A stretch of 64,000 bases of DNA from Candidatus Eiseniibacteriota bacterium (GCA_025360715.1 JANYBS010000114.1:1-64000); one strand, 5' to 3'. Shown: positions 1-10,037, counted from the first letter of the stretch. Notes: a model not told the origin generated them from the letters alone. A program made the numbers and translations.

Positions 1-19
1 TTCCAGCGTTTCGTGGACC

Positions 20-77
20 GATGCGGGGTGTACCTCCCGCATCCTCAACGGGGCTCGAACACGGTGCTCTACCGTGT
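20..77 (+). promoter_or_regulatory. Tandem hairpins in the rplM upstream region (candidate r-protein leader)
   Basis: GATGCGGG(20-27)/CCCGCATC(36-43) 8-bp stem; ACACGGT(59-65)/ACCGTGT(71-77) 7-bp stem; rplM starts at 113. Confidence 0.45.
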
Positions 78-112
78 CTTGCGCGCCCGTGGCAGTGATC
101 ATCGGAGGATGG

Positions 113-547
113 ATGAAGACCTATTCCGCCCGTGAGGCAGACATCACGCGCCGTTGGCTCGTCGTGGACGCCGAAGGGAAGACCCTTGGCCGTCTCGCCG
201 CGCAGGTTGCGAGTGTCCTCAAGGGCAAGCACAAGCCGATCTACACCCCGCACATGGACACGGGTGACCATGTCATCGTGATCAATGCGGAAAAGGTCCG
301 GCTGACCGGCACCAAGCCGGAGAAGAAAACGTACTTCCACCACACCTTGTATCCGGGCGGCGCCACAGTGACCCGCCTGAGCGATCTCCTGAGCAAGCAT
401 CCGGAGCGCGTGATCATGAAGGCGGTCAAGGGCATGATGCCCAAGAACCGTCTTGGTAACGCGATGATCCGCAAGCTCAAGGTATACGCGGGACCCGAAC
501 ATCCGCACTCGGCGCAGATGCCCGAAGTGTGGAATCTCGAAGCCTGA
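113..547 (+). CDS. rplM: 50S ribosomal protein L13
   Basis: MKTYSAREADITRRWLVVDAEGKTLGRLA; L13 signature; start trimmed from ORF start 74 to ATG 113 preceded by ggagg. Confidence 0.97.
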   Translation: MKTYSAREADITRRWLVVDAEGKTLGRLAAQVASVLKGKHKPIYTPHMDTGDHVIVINAEKVRLTGTKPEKKTYFHHTLYPGGATVTRLSDLLSKHPERVIMKAVKGMMPKNRLGNAMIRKLKVYAGPEHPHSAQMPEVWNLEA

Positions 548-558
548 AAGGGGCAAGC

Positions 559-954
559 ATGGCGACCACGACGATCAAGCCCCTGACGGGCCGGCGCAAA
601 GAGGCCGTCGCACGCGTCCGCCTGGTGGCGGGTACGGGCCAGGTGAAGGTGAACGACAAGACGGCTATCGAATACCTCAAGCGCGATTCCCTCGTGCGTC
701 AGGCGCTCGGCGCGCTGACGGCCACGAACCTGATGGATAAGTATGACGTGATCGCGCGCGTGCATGGCGGCGGGCTCACCGGTCAGTCCGGTGCGATCCG
801 CATGGCCATCGCCCGTGCGCTCGTGCGTCACGACGAGACGCTGAAGGGCCAGCTGGGCCGCGAGGGCTACCTCACGCGCGATTCGCGCATGAAGGAGCGC
901 AAGAAGTACGGCCAGCCGGGCGCGCGCAAGAAGTTCCAGTTCAGCAAGCGCTAG
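559..954 (+). CDS. rpsI: 30S ribosomal protein S9
   Basis: ends GQPGARKKFQFSKR, typical S9 C-terminus; adjacent to rplM. Confidence 0.97.
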   Translation: MATTTIKPLTGRRKEAVARVRLVAGTGQVKVNDKTAIEYLKRDSLVRQALGALTATNLMDKYDVIARVHGGGLTGQSGAIRMAIARALVRHDETLKGQLGREGYLTRDSRMKERKKYGQPGARKKFQFSKR

Positions 955-982
955 TCGGAACGCGGACACCTAAAACTCACAC

Positions 983-1059
983 GCCCTGACGGACGCGCCG
1001 GGGTCACGTTGCGAAGCTCATCGAGCTCGAACGCGATGGCGCGAGGTAAGACGCAGGGC
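983..1059 (+). promoter_or_regulatory. Nested stem structure in rpsB upstream region (candidate S2 leader)
   Basis: GCCCTG(983-988)/CAGGGC(1054-1059); CGCGCC(994-999)/GGCGCG(1038-1043); CGTT(1007-1010)/AACG(1030-1033); AGCTC(1015-1019)/GAGCT(1023-1027). Confidence 0.5.
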
Positions 1060-1085
1060 GGCGGCTGAACCCCACAGGAGGCGAC

Positions 1086-1853
1086 GTGGCTGAGATCCAG
1101 ATGAAGGACCTGCTCGAGGCGGGTGTCCACTTCGGACACCAGACCCGGCGGTGGAATCCGCAGATGAAGCGCTTCATCTTCATGGAGCGCAATGGCATCT
1201 ATATCATCGACCTGCAGAAGACCCTCAAGTGCATCCAGGAGGCCCGCGCGGTCATCCAGAAGGTCGTGCGCGGCGGTGGTCACATCCTGTTCGTCGGCAC
1301 CAAGAAGCAGGCCAAGCTGATCGTCGCCGAAGATGCGACGCGCTCGGGCCAGTACTACGTGACGGAGCGTTGGCTGGGCGGCATGCTCACCAACTTCAAG
1401 ACGATCCGCACGAGCATCAAGCGTCTCAAGGACCTCGATGCGATGGAAGCCGACGGCACCTTCGAGAAGCTCGCGAAGAAGGAAGTCTCGCGCCTCGGCC
1501 GTGAGCGAACGCGTCTTGAGTTCGCCTTCTCGGGGATCAAGAACATGCCGGGCCTCCCGTCGCTGGTGTTCATCGTCGACACGAAGAAGGAGAAGATCGC
1601 AGTCGCCGAGGCGAGCCGTCTGGCGATTCCTATCGTCGGCGTGGTCGACACGAACTGTGATCCGTCCGAGATCGATTTTCCGATCCCGGGCAACGACGAT
1701 GCGCTGCGCGCGATCAAGCTCTTCACGGGCATGGTCGCGGATGCGATCGCGGACGCGAAGTCGACGGCCCTCGAGGGCTCCGACCAGGCGACCGTGTCGT
1801 TCGGTGGCGAAGATGCCGAGGCCGTGAGCAGCACTGCGCCCGCTGGCGCTTGA
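1086..1853 (+). CDS. rpsB: 30S ribosomal protein S2
   Basis: [35 protein letters not shown] start, SD aggagg. Confidence 0.98.
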   Translation: MAEIQMKDLLEAGVHFGHQTRRWNPQMKRFIFMERNGIYIIDLQKTLKCIQEARAVIQKVVRGGGHILFVGTKKQAKLIVAEDATRSGQYYVTERWLGGMLTNFKTIRTSIKRLKDLDAMEADGTFEKLAKKEVSRLGRERTRLEFAFSGIKNMPGLPSLVFIVDTKKEKIAVAEASRLAIPIVGVVDTNCDPSEIDFPIPGNDDALRAIKLFTGMVADAIADAKSTALEGSDQATVSFGGEDAEAVSSTAPAGA

Positions 1854-1873
1854 TCCACAAGCTGGCCTTATCG

Positions 1874-1909
1874 ACGCCCGTTCGCGCCTGTCAGGGTGCG
1901 GGCGGGCGT
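1874..1909 (+). other. Intergenic hairpin between rpsB and tsf
   Basis: ACGCCCG(1874-1880)/CGGGCGT(1903-1909) with inner GCGCC/GGGTGC pairing. Confidence 0.45.
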
Positions 1910-1931
1910 TCCAACACGCTAGGGGAGTGTC

Positions 1932-2525
1932 ATGACGATCACCGCGGAACAGGTCAAGCAGCTCCGGGAGATGACCGGCGCTGGGATGATGGAGTGCAAG
2001 AAGGCGCTTGGCGAGACATCGGGTGACCTCGAGAAGGCCGTCGACGTCCTGCGCAAATCGGGAATCGCGAAGGCGGCCACGCGCGCGGACCGCGCGGCGT
2101 CGCAAGGCCGCATCGAGGCCTACATCCACGATGCGCGTATCGGCGTGCTCATCGAGGTGAACTGCGAGACGGACTTCGTCGCGCGTACCGACGATTTCAT
2201 CCGCCTGTGCAAGGATCTGGGGATGCAGGCGGCAGCTGCGAACGCCGAGTTCGTGCGCCGCGAGGAAGTGCCTGCCGAGCGCGTGCAGCGTGAGCGCGAT
2301 ATCTACGCCGCGCAGTTGGCGGCCGAAGGCAAGCCGGCGAATATGATCGACAAGATCACCGAGGGCAAGCTGAACAAGTTCTACTCGGAGATCTGCCTCA
2401 TGGAGCAGCCGTTCATCAAGGACGACAAGCAGACGATCGACCAGTTGGTGAAGACGGCATCGTCCAAGACGGGCGAGAACATCGTCGTGCGCCGCTTCGC
2501 TCGATTCAAGCTGGGCGCGGAGTAG
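1932..2525 (+). CDS. tsf: Elongation factor Ts (short form)
   Basis: MTITAEQVKQLREMTGAGMMECKKAL; TDFVAR motif. Confidence 0.97.
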   Translation: MTITAEQVKQLREMTGAGMMECKKALGETSGDLEKAVDVLRKSGIAKAATRADRAASQGRIEAYIHDARIGVLIEVNCETDFVARTDDFIRLCKDLGMQAAAANAEFVRREEVPAERVQRERDIYAAQLAAEGKPANMIDKITEGKLNKFYSEICLMEQPFIKDDKQTIDQLVKTASSKTGENIVVRRFARFKLGAE

Positions 2526-2528
2526 GCA

Positions 2529-3242
2529 TTGGCCGCGCGCTATCAGCGGATCCTCTTCAAGCTGAGCGGGGAACTGCTCGCGGGTGATGCCGGTACGGGC
2601 ATCCGCGATGAAGTGCTCGCCGGCCTCGCGGACGAGATCCGTGACGTGCACGCGATGGGCGTGCAAGTCGGCATCGTGCTGGGCGGAGGCAACATCTTCC
2701 GCGGCCTCTCCGCCAGCATGCGCGGTATGGACCGGGTGACGGCAGACCATATGGGCATGCTCGCCACGGTCATCAACTCGCTCGCCCTGCAGCACGCGCT
2801 CGAGAAGCGCGGGCTGTTCACGCGCGTCATGTCGGCGCTCAAGATGGACCAGGTCGCGGAGCCCTATATCCGACGCCGGGCGGTGCGCCACCTCGAGAAG
2901 GGGCGTATCGTGGTACTCGCGGCAGGCACCGGCAATCCGTACTTCACCACGGACACTGCGGCGGTCCTGCGCGCGATCGAAGTGGGTGCTGAAGTCATCC
3001 TCAAGGGTACGAAGGTGGACGGTATCTACACGGGCGATCCGGTCAAGGACCCGTCGGCCACATTCATCCCCACCATCAGCTACATGGATATCTTGAATCG
3101 CGGCCTCAAGGTCATGGACTCGACCGCCATCTCTCTGTGCATGGACAACCGGCTCCCGCTCGTGGTGTTCAACGTGGGCGTGCCGGGGAATCTGACGAAG
3201 CTCATGCGAGGCGAGACGGTGGGCACCCGCGTCGGAGAGTGA
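2529..3242 (+). CDS. pyrH: UMP kinase
   Basis: [13 protein letters not shown]...[11 protein letters not shown] start. Confidence 0.96.
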   Translation: MAARYQRILFKLSGELLAGDAGTGIRDEVLAGLADEIRDVHAMGVQVGIVLGGGNIFRGLSASMRGMDRVTADHMGMLATVINSLALQHALEKRGLFTRVMSALKMDQVAEPYIRRRAVRHLEKGRIVVLAAGTGNPYFTTDTAAVLRAIEVGAEVILKGTKVDGIYTGDPVKDPSATFIPTISYMDILNRGLKVMDSTAISLCMDNRLPLVVFNVGVPGNLTKLMRGETVGTRVGE

Positions 3243-3246
3243 TCCC

Positions 3247-3804
3247 ATGTCGAACAAGCATCTGAGCGAAGCTGAAGATCGTATGAAGAAAGCCGTCGAC
3301 TCCGTGAAGCACGAAGTCGGTGGTGTGCGTACGGGCAAGGCGAGTGCGGGTCTGCTCGACACCGTGCGTGTCGAGGCCTACGGCTCCCACGTGCCGTTGC
3401 AGCAGGTGGCTAACGTGACTGCGCCGGAGCCACGTCTGATCGTGGTGCAGCCCTGGGACAAGGGCCTGATCAAGGCCGTCATGAAGGGCATCACCGAAGC
3501 GCAGCTCGGACTCAATCCGACCGACGATGGCAACATCGTCCGTATCCCCGTGCCGACGCTCACCGAGGAGCGCCGCAAGGAACTGGCCAAGCTCATCGCC
3601 AAGTTCGCCGAGGAAGGCCGCGTCCACATCCGCCAGATCCGTCACGACGTGAACAAGGCGATCAAGGATGAGGAAGGCGCGGGTGTGCTTCCGGCCGATG
3701 ATGCGAAGCGCCTCACGGCCGACGCACAGAAGCTCACGGATAAGTACACCGGCCTCATCGACGAGCTGCTCAAGAAGAAGACCGCCGAGGTGCTGGAGGT
3801 CTGA
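3247..3804 (+). CDS. frr: Ribosome recycling factor
   Basis: RRF core: VRTGKASAGLLDTVRVEAYG...VHIRQIRHDVNKAIK. Confidence 0.96.
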   Translation: MSNKHLSEAEDRMKKAVDSVKHEVGGVRTGKASAGLLDTVRVEAYGSHVPLQQVANVTAPEPRLIVVQPWDKGLIKAVMKGITEAQLGLNPTDDGNIVRIPVPTLTEERRKELAKLIAKFAEEGRVHIRQIRHDVNKAIKDEEGAGVLPADDAKRLTADAQKLTDKYTGLIDELLKKKTAEVLEV

Positions 3805-3864
3805 GCCGCCGCGCGATGCGCCTTACGGCCATCGCGTCCGAATCGCACCGGATGCGGAGTCGAC

Positions 3865-4617
3865 TTGCCTACTCGAGTCCCGAGCACGCTCAGCCCTGAA
3901 GCCCTGATCGCCCGCGGCAACGTCCCGCGGCACGTCGCCATCATCATGGATGGTAACGGCCGCTGGGCGAAGGCGCGTGGCGTCCCCCGGCTCATGGGCC
4001 ACCGCGCCGGCCGCGAATCGGTGCGCGAAGCCGTGCGCGGTTGCGTCAGACTGGGTGTCGACGTGCTCACGCTGTACACCTTCTCGGTCGAGAACTGGCA
4101 GCGTCCTGCGCGCGAGGTGGCCGCGCTCATGACGATCCTGCGTCAGACGCTGCGATCTGAACGCAAAGAGCTCAAGGGCAATAACGTCCGGCTGCAGGTC
4201 ATCGGCCGCACGCACGAGTTGCCTGCGCCGGTCCGCCAGGAGATCGCCGACACGCAGAAGTACCTGGGCGATTGCACGGGCATGCTGCTCAACCTTGCGC
4301 TCTCGTACAGCGGCCGCGCCGAGATCGTGGACGGCGTGCGCCGGCTGCTCGCCGACGCAAGCATCGACAAGCTCGATCCCAAGGCCGTCGACGACGAGTT
4401 GTTCTCCAGCTACATGTACACGGCTGGCCTGCCGGACCCCGACCTGCTCATCCGTACGAGCGGGGAGATGCGCATCTCGAACTTCATGCTCTGGCAACTC
4501 GCGTATACCGAACTGTGGATCACCGATACGCTGTGGCCGGACTTCCGACAGAACCACCTGTTCCAGGCGATCGCGGAGTACCAGGGCCGCGAACGCCGCT
4601 TCGGCCGCACGGACTGA
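3865..4617 (+). CDS. uppS: Isoprenyl transferase (undecaprenyl diphosphate synthase)
   Basis: HVAIIMDGNGRWAKARGVPRLMGHRAG. Confidence 0.96.
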   Translation: MPTRVPSTLSPEALIARGNVPRHVAIIMDGNGRWAKARGVPRLMGHRAGRESVREAVRGCVRLGVDVLTLYTFSVENWQRPAREVAALMTILRQTLRSERKELKGNNVRLQVIGRTHELPAPVRQEIADTQKYLGDCTGMLLNLALSYSGRAEIVDGVRRLLADASIDKLDPKAVDDELFSSYMYTAGLPDPDLLIRTSGEMRISNFMLWQLAYTELWITDTLWPDFRQNHLFQAIAEYQGRERRFGRTD

Positions 4618-4631
4618 AGCGAGCCCGCGCG

Positions 4632-5558
4632 ATGCGACCCGAAGAAGCTCCGCCCGCACCGGCGCACGACGACCAGCAGGTGCTGACCGCGCGGCCCAAG
4701 ACCGGATCCTGGTCGCTGGGCCTGCGCATCGGCAGCAGTGTGCTGTTCGTGCCGTTGCTGCTCATGCTCGCGCGCGCCGGCGGCATCGCGTGGCTTGCGC
4801 TGGTGGCCGTGCAGGCGATCGCGGGCCTGATCGAGTTCTACGGCATGATGCGCGCCAAGGGCCACGTGGTCGTGCAGTGGCTGGGGTTCCTCGCGCTCCT
4901 CGCCGTGCTGGGTCTTGCGTACCGCCCGTACACGCCGCACGCGGCATTCCTCGCGACCGCGGCGCTCATGCTCCTGCTCGCGCTCGCGCTGCGGCATCCC
5001 GAGCGCACCGGCATCGTCGAGAGCCTGTCGGTGACGATCTTCGGCGTGCTGTACGTGGGCTGGCTCTCGGCGCATTTCGTGTTGCTGCGCGAACTGCCGT
5101 GGCGCGCGGGACTCGACTACGGTGATGGCATGAAGCTCGTGCTTTACGCGTTCCTCGTCACGTGGAGCTGCGACACCGGCGCGTACGCGATCGGCCGCAT
5201 GTTCGGCCGCACGCGGCCGTGGGCGGCGATCTCGCCGCGCAAGACGCTCGAGGGTTCCGCGGGCGGTTTCGCCTTCGCGATCCTCGGCGCGTGGATCGGC
5301 TCGAAGTGGTTCATGCATTCGGCCGCGGGCTTGCCGTGGCTGCGCACGCTCGATGTGCTCGCGATCGGCGCGCTAGTGGGCGTCTGCAGCCAGGTCGGTG
5401 ACCTGGCCGAGTCGCTGCTCAAGCGCGACTCGGCGAGCGGGGATTCGTCCGACCTGATCCCTGGCCACGGCGGCGTGCTCGATCGTTTCGACTCGCTCTA
5501 TTTCGGTGCGCCGATCGTCTACTACTACCTGAAGATCGTCGTCTTCCAGATCCCATGA
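4632..5558 (+). CDS. cdsA: Phosphatidate cytidylyltransferase
   Basis: multi-TM; C-terminal GDLAESLLKRDSASGDSSDLIPGHGGVLDRFDSL CTP-transferase signature; start trimmed to ATG 4632. Confidence 0.94.
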   Translation: MRPEEAPPAPAHDDQQVLTARPKTGSWSLGLRIGSSVLFVPLLLMLARAGGIAWLALVAVQAIAGLIEFYGMMRAKGHVVVQWLGFLALLAVLGLAYRPYTPHAAFLATAALMLLLALALRHPERTGIVESLSVTIFGVLYVGWLSAHFVLLRELPWRAGLDYGDGMKLVLYAFLVTWSCDTGAYAIGRMFGRTRPWAAISPRKTLEGSAGGFAFAILGAWIGSKWFMHSAAGLPWLRTLDVLAIGALVGVCSQVGDLAESLLKRDSASGDSSDLIPGHGGVLDRFDSLYFGAPIVYYYLKIVVFQIP

Positions 5559-6733
5559 TGCGGGGACCCTCGACCACTCGCCGCACGCTCGCCGTGCTCG
5601 GCTCCACCGGCTCGATCGGTGTGCAGACGCTCGACGTGGCCGCACGCGAATGCGAGCGGCTTGAAGTGGTCGCGCTGGCTGCCGGCCGCTCGCTCGAGGC
5701 GCTCTGTGCTCAGGCCGCGCAGTGGCGGCCGAGTCATCTCGCGCTCGAACATGCTGCCGATCCCGCCGCCGCCAAGCGCGCGCTCGCCGAGGCCGCGCCG
5801 GGCGCGCATGTGGAGGTGGGAGAGGGCTCTGCCGCGCGACTGGCCGCCGCATGTGGCGCCGGGCTCGTGGTCAACGGCATCGTAGGCGCGGCCGGCCTTC
5901 CCGCTTCGCTCGCCACGCTCGATCGCGGCGCGCGCCTGGCGCTGGCGAATAAAGAGAGCATGGTCGTGGGCGGACCGCTCGTGCGGGCATCACTGGCGCG
6001 CGCCGGCGGCGCGCTGCTGCCCGTGGACTCCGAGCACTCCGCTGCGCTGCAGTGTTTGCTTGGCCGCACACCGGCGGAGGTCGCGAAGCTCACGCTCACG
6101 GCCTCGGGCGGGCCGCTGCGCAAGCATCCTGACTGGCGCCGTGCCACTCGCGCCGAGGTGCTCGCGCATCCGGTGTGGGCGATGGGCGCGCGCATCACGA
6201 CCGATTCGGCGACGCTCTTCAACAAGGGCCTCGAGATCATCGAGGCGCATTTCCTCTACGACCTGCCGTACGAGAAGCTCGACGCAGTGATCCACCCCAA
6301 CGCGATGGTGCATGCGCTGGCCACGTTCACCGACGGCTCGCTCATGGCGCAGGTGGCGCGCGCCGACATGCGTCTGCCGATCCAACTGGCGCTCTCGTGG
6401 CCTGAGCGCTGGGGCGAATCGGTGGCGCCGGTCACCGCACTGGCACTGGTAGGGCTCGAATTCGAAGCGATCGCGCCCGGGCGGTTTCCCATGTTCGAGC
6501 TCGCGCTCGCGGCAGGCCGCACCGGCGGCACGGCGCCTTGTGTGCTCAACGCCGCGGACGAAGTGGCGGTGCAGGCATTCCTGGATGGCGCCATCGCCCT
6601 GGGCGAACTACCGGGCGTGCTCGCGCGCGTGCTCGAGCAGCACACGGTGCAGCCGGTCGAGTCGCTCGAGCAACTGCGCGAGGCCGATGCATGGGCGCGC
6701 GAGGCCGCCCGCGCCGCTGTGGTGCGCACATGA
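5555..6733 (+). CDS. dxr: 1-deoxy-D-xylulose 5-phosphate reductoisomerase
   Basis: LAVLGSTGSIGVQTLDV...ANKESMV...PVDSEHSA...NKGLEIIEA. Confidence 0.96.
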   Translation: MMRGPSTTRRTLAVLGSTGSIGVQTLDVAARECERLEVVALAAGRSLEALCAQAAQWRPSHLALEHAADPAAAKRALAEAAPGAHVEVGEGSAARLAAACGAGLVVNGIVGAAGLPASLATLDRGARLALANKESMVVGGPLVRASLARAGGALLPVDSEHSAALQCLLGRTPAEVAKLTLTASGGPLRKHPDWRRATRAEVLAHPVWAMGARITTDSATLFNKGLEIIEAHFLYDLPYEKLDAVIHPNAMVHALATFTDGSLMAQVARADMRLPIQLALSWPERWGESVAPVTALALVGLEFEAIAPGRFPMFELALAAGRTGGTAPCVLNAADEVAVQAFLDGAIALGELPGVLARVLEQHTVQPVESLEQLREADAWAREAARAAVVRT

Positions 6734-7764
6734 TCCTGCGCGCACGCACCGCGCCTGCGCGCGCGAGCCTTGAGCGCGCCGCGCGCCGCTTGGCCGGCCA
6801 GCGCGTGGTCGTGTGGGGCGATTTTGTCGTGGATGAATATTGGCGCTGCCAGTCGGGGCGTGTCTCGCGCGAAGCGCCGGTGCTGGTGCTCGAGTACCAG
6901 TCGCGCAGCAGCCAGGGCGGCGGCGCTGCGAATGCCGCGCTCAACCTGGCCGCCCTGGGCGCCGACGTGCGCGTCGTGGGTTGGGTCGGCGCCGATGATG
7001 CGGGGCACGAGTTGCGCCGGCTGCTCGCGAACGCCGGCATCGACACGGACGGATTGCTGGAACACGACCACGCGCCGACGATCGTGAAGACGCGGGTGGT
7101 GGCCGGCGATACGCACACCGCGCGCCAGCAGGTGGTGCGCATCGACCGCGGCTCGCGCTTTGCGTCCACGCTTGCGGCCCGGCGCGCACTGGCGGAGGCC
7201 GCTCGCGTAGCATCGAAAGACGCTCGCGCCGTGGTGCTGAGCGACTACGGCTACGACTCGGTCACCCCCGAGGGCGCACGCACGCTGATCCGCGCTTGGC
7301 GCCGGGAGGGAGTCACCATCGGCTTGGACGCGCGCTATCGCCTGGCCAGCTATCGCGGTGTCACGCTCGCCACGCCGAACGAGGGTGAGGCCGCCGCCGC
7401 GGCCGGCGTGACGATCCACGACGAAGCCTCGCTCACACGCGCGGCCACAAGGCTGCGCCGCCGCATGCAGGCGGAGCACCTGTTGGTGACGCGTGGCCGC
7501 GACGGTCTCACGCTCTGGGGTGACGGTGGGGCATCGAGTCTGGAAGCCTGGGGCGGCGAAGAGGCCGTCGACGTGACGGGTGCCGGTGACGCTGTGGTCG
7601 CGACGGCCACGCTCGCGCTGGCCTCCGGAGCCGCGCCACTGGTGGCGGCCGCACTCGCGAACGTGGCCGGCAGCGTGGCGGTGAGCCGGCGCGGCGCCGT
7701 GGCGGTCACGCTGGCCGAGTTGCGCCAGGCGCTGGTTCCGGGAGCCGCGCGGAGGAGTCGGTGA
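6730..7764 (+). CDS. rfaE1: D-glycero-beta-D-manno-heptose-7-phosphate kinase (RfaE1/HldE N-domain-like)
   Basis: GDFVVDEYWRCQSGRVSREAPVLVLEYQSRSSQGGGAANAA; C-term DVTGAGDAVVATATLALASG; start ATG 6730 overlapping dxr stop. Confidence 0.9.
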   Translation: MILRARTAPARASLERAARRLAGQRVVVWGDFVVDEYWRCQSGRVSREAPVLVLEYQSRSSQGGGAANAALNLAALGADVRVVGWVGADDAGHELRRLLANAGIDTDGLLEHDHAPTIVKTRVVAGDTHTARQQVVRIDRGSRFASTLAARRALAEAARVASKDARAVVLSDYGYDSVTPEGARTLIRAWRREGVTIGLDARYRLASYRGVTLATPNEGEAAAAAGVTIHDEASLTRAATRLRRRMQAEHLLVTRGRDGLTLWGDGGASSLEAWGGEEAVDVTGAGDAVVATATLALASGAAPLVAAALANVAGSVAVSRRGAVAVTLAELRQALVPGAARRSR

Positions 7765-8267
7765 GCGCGTTCGCGCCGGCAGGTTCGCGCATCGTCTCAC
7801 GCGAACAAGTGGCCGCCGACGCGGCGGCATGGCGCGCCTGCGGGGAGCGAGTGGTACTCGCCAACGGTGTGTTCGACCTGCTGCACGTGGGCCACGTGCG
7901 CTATCTGCAGGACGCTCGCTCACTGGGCGAGCGGTTGATCGTGGCCGTGAACGGCGATGCGTCGGTGGCGGGCAGGAAGGGCCCGGGCCGGCCGGTACTC
8001 TTGGCGCGTGATCGTGCGGCGCTCGTGGCCTCACTGCGCGGCGTGGACCGCGTCGTGCTCTTCGATGATCCCACCGTCGATGCGTTGCTGCGCGAGTTAC
8101 GGCCGCACATCCACGCCAAGGGCACGGACTACCGCACCGACAATGTGCCCGAGCGCGCCACCGCCAGCGAGGTGGGCGCGCAGACCGCGATCACCGGCGA
8201 TGCCAAGAACCACGCGAGCCGCGAGTTGGTCGAGCGCGTGCGCGCGCTGCATCCGGGCGGCGCGTGA
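7761..8267 (+). CDS. rfaE2: D-glycero-beta-D-manno-heptose 1-phosphate adenylyltransferase (RfaE2-like)
   Basis: VVLANGVFDLLHVGHVRYLQDARSLGERLIVAVN nucleotidyltransferase HxGH. Confidence 0.9.
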   Translation: MSAFAPAGSRIVSREQVAADAAAWRACGERVVLANGVFDLLHVGHVRYLQDARSLGERLIVAVNGDASVAGRKGPGRPVLLARDRAALVASLRGVDRVVLFDDPTVDALLRELRPHIHAKGTDYRTDNVPERATASEVGAQTAITGDAKNHASRELVERVRALHPGGA

Positions 8268-9274
8268 GCGCGATCGTCGCGATCCGCCTGCGGGCGATGG
8301 GCGACGTGGTGCTCACGACGCCGGCACTCGCATCGCTTGCGGCGGGGCATCCGGACGCCGAGCTGCATGTGGTGACCGAGAGTCGCTTCGCGCCGCTACT
8401 CAACGGCCTGCCGTTCATCCACAAGGTCTGGGGCATGGAACGCAGCACGAGCTCGACGCTGCAGACCGGCTTGGCGCTGCGGCGACTCGCCCCGAAGACC
8501 GTGGTGGACTTCTTCGGGAACTCGCGCAGCGCCTTCATCGCCAGGCTCGCGGTCGCGGGTCGGGTCTTCGGGTATGCGCTGCGCGGCCGCGAGCACGCCT
8601 ACGACGTGACCGTGCCGCGCGAACTGCGCGGGCCCGGGGACGCGCGCGAACACGCCTCTGCCGTGCATCTGCGCTTGGCGTGTGCAGCCGGCGGTGCAGA
8701 AGTGCCGCTCACGCCGCGCGTGGCGCTGGACCCCGCTGCGGTGGCGCAAGCGCACGCGCTACTCGCGAGCGCGGGCGTGCGTGACGCAGCACGCACGGTA
8801 GGCCTTGTTGCCGCGGGCTCGTGGCCCACCAAGATGTGGCCGGTCTCGCACAGCACGGTGCTCGCGCGTGAGCTCATGGCCGCCGGCCACGAAGTACTCG
8901 TGATCGCCGGTCCGGGTGAGGAGGCGCTCACGCGGCGCCTGCTCGAGCATGCGGCGAGCGTGCGCGTACTGCCGCCTTGCGGCGTGGCCGCGCTCGCGGC
9001 GGTCATCGCGAAGTTGCGCGCGGTCGTGGGTACCGACAGTGGCCCGCGGCATCTGGCGGCGGCATTCGGCGTGCCGAGTTTCGCCTGGTTCGGCCCCACG
9101 CATCCCGCCACGTGGAACCCGCCCGGCGCGATGCACGGCTTCTGGCGTACGAGCCTGCCGTGCCGCGGCTGTGACCTCACGCGCTGCCCGCATTGGAACT
9201 GCCTGCCGGGGCTCGATCCCGCGCAGGGCGCAGCGCTTGTCCTGGCTCACCTCGCAGCACATGCCTGTGCCTGA
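8264..9274 (+). CDS. Glycosyltransferase family 9 (heptosyltransferase-like)
   Basis: AIRLRAMGDVVLTTPALASLA...VGTDSGPRHLAAAFGVPSFAWFGPTHPATWNP. Confidence 0.9.
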   Translation: MSAIVAIRLRAMGDVVLTTPALASLAAGHPDAELHVVTESRFAPLLNGLPFIHKVWGMERSTSSTLQTGLALRRLAPKTVVDFFGNSRSAFIARLAVAGRVFGYALRGREHAYDVTVPRELRGPGDAREHASAVHLRLACAAGGAEVPLTPRVALDPAAVAQAHALLASAGVRDAARTVGLVAAGSWPTKMWPVSHSTVLARELMAAGHEVLVIAGPGEEALTRRLLEHAASVRVLPPCGVAALAAVIAKLRAVVGTDSGPRHLAAAFGVPSFAWFGPTHPATWNPPGAMHGFWRTSLPCRGCDLTRCPHWNCLPGLDPAQGAALVLAHLAAHACA

Positions 9275-10037
9275 CGCGCTCCCGGTCTCGGTGCTGCTGC
9301 TCGTGCGCGACGAGCTCGCGGATGTGCGCGAGCTGCTGCCCACGCTCGCGTTCGCGCGCGAAGTCGTGGTGGTCTGGGATGCGCAGGGTGATCCCGCGAC
9401 CCGCGACGTGGCCGCCTTGCTCGGCGCGCGGGTGCATGCCCACGCGCTCGCAGGATTTGGCGCGCAACGCGTATTCGCGCTTTCGCAGTGCACGCAGGAG
9501 TGGGTGCTCTGGCTGGACGCCGACGAGCGACTGGAGGCCGGCGCGGCAGAGGCGATCGCGGATCATATCCGCAGCGCCGTCGGCGCGCCGCTCGCCTTCG
9601 TGCGGCGCACATGGTTCCTGGGCCAGCGCATCCGCTTCTGCGGTTGGCAGGGCGAGGTCATCGTGCGGCTCTTCCGCCGCGAAGGCGCGGCCTTCGACGA
9701 CGCCCGCGTACACGAGAAGCTGCTGCTGCCCGCCGGCGCCGCGTCACGCGACGGCCGCGCGCGCATCACGCATCACAGCTATCGCACGTGGGCCGACTGC
9801 GTGCGCAAGATGCATCGCTACGCAGAGGCCAACGCCGAGCAGGCCTACGCGCAGGGCCGGCGCGCGAGTGTGCTCGATGCGTGGCTGCGGCCGCCATTGA
9901 GATTCCTGCGGCAGTATGTGTTTCAGCTGGGCGTGCTCGACGGCGTGCGCGGCGCTCAGGTCTGTTGGCTCGCCGCCGCGCAGGTACATGAGAAGTACGC
10001 TCGTCTGCGCGAGCTGGGCGCGCGGGCCGCCCGATGA
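9261..10037 (+). CDS. Glycosyltransferase family 2 (WaaE/KdtX-like)
   Basis: PVSVLLLVRDELADVRELLPTL...EWVLWLDADERL...HHSYRTWADCVRKMHRYAEANA; start ATG 9261. Confidence 0.85.
   Translation: MPVPDALPVSVLLLVRDELADVRELLPTLAFAREVVVVWDAQGDPATRDVAALLGARVHAHALAGFGAQRVFALSQCTQEWVLWLDADERLEAGAAEAIADHIRSAVGAPLAFVRRTWFLGQRIRFCGWQGEVIVRLFRREGAAFDDARVHEKLLLPAGAASRDGRARITHHSYRTWADCVRKMHRYAEANAEQAYAQGRRASVLDAWLRPPLRFLRQYVFQLGVLDGVRGAQVCWLAAAQVHEKYARLRELGARAAR

Noticed and set aside
951-3362. 803-aa - strand ORF (and similar long - strand ORFs at 6256-8034, 15001-16158, 16767-18248, 21492-22982, 25213-27186, 37786-39198, 43790-45430, 45994-47910, 61721-63433)
   Set aside because: Antisense to clearly recognisable genes; Arg/His/Ala/Leu-rich low-quality translations typical of high-GC shadow ORFs.
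4272-4631. Upstream extension of the cdsA ORF
   Set aside because: Overlaps uppS in another frame; translation is non-protein-like until ATG 4632.
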